Assembly: GCA_964356335.1 (NCBI GenBank)
Contig: CAYHHI010000076.1
Location: 1-6,488 of the forward strand
Reading direction: 5' to 3'
Source of the DNA: CAYHHI01 sp964356335
GTDB taxonomy: Bacteria; Arandabacterota; Arandabacteria; Arandabacterales; Arandabacteraceae
DNA: 6,488 nt
The notes beneath the pieces are model-generated. The model saw nothing but the letters and a program-made list of their open reading frames with translations. It was not told where the DNA came from and made no database searches. Position numbers and translations under genes: made by a program. This document shows, one piece after another, positions 4,656-6,488 of the stretch (position 1 is the first letter of the stretch; each line of letters begins with the position of its first letter).

Positions 4656-6488
4656 AGAAATTGCTATGGACAGTTGTAGTCGCTCTTCTTGCACTGATTT
4701 GGCTGGGTTGTCCAAATCCGCTTCGTCGCGTCTTTAACAATCCAGTCGACCCAGAATCGGATACATATATTGGAACTCCTTCTGAGGACAACGATGGGGA
4801 TGGCATCCCGCAGTATGAGGATGTGGACGAGATCGTGCTACTATCGCCAAAAGATGGAGAGACGATAACAATACTTCCACTTTCTTTGTTAACTTACAAA
4901 TTTAATCCGGCAAAGGTAAAAGAATATTGGATACAGATTGCGACTTCGAACAACGATTTTGAAGGATCTACTATCTTCTCAAACGATGATTATACCAGCA
5001 ACGAATGTGGAATTCCCCTCGGTGTCCTTCCGCATAATAGCACCTATTACTGGCGCGCGAAGGCGTACGGTTCAAATAAATGGAGCCGAAACTGGAGCGA
5101 GATACGAAGTTTTGTGCTTGACGTAGACACAAGTGTACCATGGTATCCCTCGCCGGCGAGTGGAAGCACGATAAACGATACAACTCCACTGCTGAATTGG
5201 GAGGATGTGACGGGTGCAACCGGGTATCATATACAATTAAATACAAATGACAGTTTTACGGGCGCGATGGTTTCTGACGATGATGCCTTGCCTAGTTCTC
5301 AACATCAGGTAGCGACAATACTTTCACAGCATACTCAATATTTTTGGCGTGTAAAGGTGAAGAACATGCATGGAGTATGGGGCGACTGGAGCAGCCCATG
5401 GAACTTCACGATCGATATTGCTTCTCCAGTCAATCCCTCACCCACTAGTGCGAGCATAGTACCGGACACCACTCCACTGCTTGATTGGGATGATGTTTCA
5501 GGAGCGGGCGGGTATCACGTGCAGGTGAACACGACCAGCAGCTTTACAGGAACCATGGTCTGTGAGGATAGTTTCCTGTCGACCTCGCTATATCAGGTGT
5601 CATCAACGCTCTCGTACTACACCACCTACTACTGGCGTGTCAAAGTGAAGAATATAGATGGGGTATGGGGTGACTGGAGCAACACATGGAGTTTCACAGT
5701 TAGCCAGAAGCTTGTCGCGATTGATTGGGAAGAAGGGGAGCTCTTCGCTAAATCGGTGGCCATCAGCGGTGACAGAGCGATTGTAGGGGCCTATGGAGAC
5801 GATGACAGAGGTTCAGGTTCCGGTTCGGCATACATATTTCAGTGGGACGGATCTAATTGGGTCGAGGCACAAAAAATAACAGCGAGTGATGGGGCAGCAG
5901 ATGATTGGTTTGGACGCTCGTTGGCCATAAGCGGAGACAGAGCGATTGTAGGGGCACATGGAGACGATGACAGAGGTTCAGGCTCAGGTTCGGCGTACCT
6001 ATTTCACTGGGATGGCAGCAATTGGGTCGAAGCACAAAAAATAACGGCGAGTGATGGGGCAGTAGCCGATAGCTTCGGCTCTTCGGTTGCCATCAGCGGA
6101 GACCGAGCCATTGTAGGGGCCTACGGAGACGATGATAAAGGTGAAGGTTCCGGTTCAGCGTATCTTTTTCACTGGGATGGCTCCGATTGGGTCGAGGTAG
6201 AAAAAATAACAGCGAGTGATGGGGCATTCGAGGATCATTTCGGCTGGTCGGTGGCCATCAGCGGAGACATAGCAATTGTGGGGGCAGAAAATAAAAATGA
6301 TATGTCCGGTTCTGCGTATCTGTTTCACTGGAACGGCAGCAATTGGGTCGAGGCACAAAAAATAACAGCGAGTGATGGGGCAGCACATGATGCGTTCGGC
6401 CAGTCGGTGGCCATCAGCGGAGACAGAGCGATTGTAGGGGCCTATGGAGACGATGACAGAGGTTCAGGGTCCGGTTCGGCATACATAT
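4652..6488 (+). CDS. Lipoprotein with FN3-like modules and FG-GAP beta-propeller repeats (3' end outside window)
   Basis: The frame is open from ATG 4652 to the window end (612 codons seen). Residues 1-20 form a lipoprotein signal with Cys20 after IWLG; the lipobox is loose, as is common in spirochaetes. Residues 29-41 (NNPVDPESDTYIG) and 46-57 (DNDGDGIPQYED, a calcium-loop-like Asp-rich stretch) form a linker. Three FN3-like modules follow at about 60-157, 161-256 and 257-350, each with a YYWR- or YFWR-type strand; the second and third share GVWGDWS and TTPLL(N/D)W. From about 355, five FG-GAP repeats of the Pfam FG-GAP_2 type appear, with core SVAISGDRAIVGA then GDDD and GSGSAYLF. Four repeats are spaced 55 residues apart at most and one is 52 residues long. 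Such propellers usually have seven blades, so at least two more are expected beyond the window. The protein is probably anchored in the outer membrane and binds proteins or glycans. It is coupled to the upstream protease by an ATGA overlap. Confidence 0.85.
   Translation, partial: MKKLLWTVVVALLALIWLGCPNPLRRVFNNPVDPESDTYIGTPSEDNDGDGIPQYEDVDEIVLLSPKDGETITILPLSLLTYKFNPAKVKEYWIQIATSNNDFEGSTIFSNDDYTSNECGIPLGVLPHNSTYYWRAKAYGSNKWSRNWSEIRSFVLDVDTSVPWYPSPASGSTINDTTPLLNWEDVTGATGYHIQLNTNDSFTGAMVSDDDALPSSQHQVATILSQHTQYFWRVKVKNMHGVWGDWSSPWNFTIDIASPVNPSPTSASIVPDTTPLLDWDDVSGAGGYHVQVNTTSSFTGTMVCEDSFLSTSLYQVSSTLSYYTTYYWRVKVKNIDGVWGDWSNTWSFTVSQKLVAIDWEEGELFAKSVAISGDRAIVGAYGDDDRGSGSGSAYIFQWDGSNWVEAQKITASDGAADDWFGRSLAISGDRAIVGAHGDDDRGSGSGSAYLFHWDGSNWVEAQKITASDGAVADSFGSSVAISGDRAIVGAYGDDDKGEGSGSAYLFHWDGSDWVEVEKITASDGAFEDHFGWSVAISGDIAIVGAENKNDMSGSAYLFHWNGSNWVEAQKITASDGAAHDAFGQSVAISGDRAIVGAYGDDDRGSGSGSAYI
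5108..5703 (+). repeat. Duplicated FN3-like modules 2 and 3
   Basis: Modules 2 (about 5132-5419) and 3 (about 5420-5703) of the lipoprotein are recognisable copies at DNA level: ACTCCACTGCT, GGGTATCA and GTATGGGG(C/T)GACTGGAGC recur in the same order. They are more diverged than the FG-GAP repeats downstream, so this duplication looks older. The first module (about 4829-5107) is related only at protein level. Confidence 0.6.
5753..6488 (+). repeat. Tandem 165-bp FG-GAP repeats (one unit 156 bp), 5 copies to the window end
   Basis: The codon Ala of VAISG falls at 5759, 5924, 6089, 6254 and 6410, so the period is 165, 165, 165 and then 156 bases; the 156-base unit lacks three codons in the Gly/Ser loop. 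Copies are very alike at DNA level. The first and fifth differ at only two positions over about 78 bases from GCCATCAGCGG onward. The array continues past the window end. Confidence 0.9.

Noticed and set aside
5853..6388. Minus-strand frames over the FG-GAP repeats
   Set aside because: They recur because the DNA repeats; their Cys/Pro/His-rich translations are antisense to the propeller gene.
5753..6488. CRISPR-like periodic repeats
   Set aside because: The 165-base period is in frame, the whole unit is conserved without unique spacers, and it encodes FG-GAP motifs.

Overview
The window looks like a piece of a bacterial genome with a mosaic history. The host is probably a diderm with a rich lipoprotein repertoire. 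A spirochaete or similar environmental lineage is my best guess. The guess rests on the loose lipobox of the last gene, the Asn-Pro-x-Asp-Pro-x-Ser segment just after its lipidated Cys, and the FN3-like plus FG-GAP repeat architecture. It is inference, not proof. Base composition changes sharply along the window: GC-rich at about 1-460, mid-GC at about 480-2040, GC-rich again at about 2041-2330, AT-rich at about 2460-2700, then mid-GC to the end.

Left part (1-2040). The window opens inside a GC-rich gene whose visible part resembles the C-terminal coiled-coil tail of a large serine recombinase. Next come two gene-sized units with the same layout. Each has a head repeat beginning CCTTCAGCGACAT, one plus-strand ORF, and in its tail a repeat of about 62 bp that contains a small hairpin and ends in GCCTAAC. 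Unit 1 carries a small three-helix membrane protein. Unit 2 carries a HEPN-domain protein with an RxxxxH RNase motif. One-gene units bounded by shared structured repeats, beside a recombinase-like gene, suggest a mobile cassette array. The repeats do not fit a textbook integron attC, however, because no clear GTTRRRY partner is found for GCCTAAC.

Middle (2041-2984). There is no confident gene here. A GC-rich stretch holds two perfect hairpins (12-bp and 20-bp stems). It is followed by an AT-rich stretch with a short inverted repeat and a good sigma-70-type promoter pointing right. That promoter would give the next gene a leader of roughly 330 nt.

Right part (2985-6488). This is a two-gene operon with an ATGA stop/start overlap. 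The first gene encodes an exported trypsin-like serine protease (His88, Asp123, Ser204) with an NTF2-like middle region and two C-terminal membrane helices. The second, cut by the window end, encodes a lipoprotein with a short Asp-rich linker, three FN3-like modules and at least five FG-GAP repeats that form part of a beta-propeller. The pair probably works in the cell envelope: a membrane-anchored protease made together with a large surface or periplasmic binding lipoprotein.
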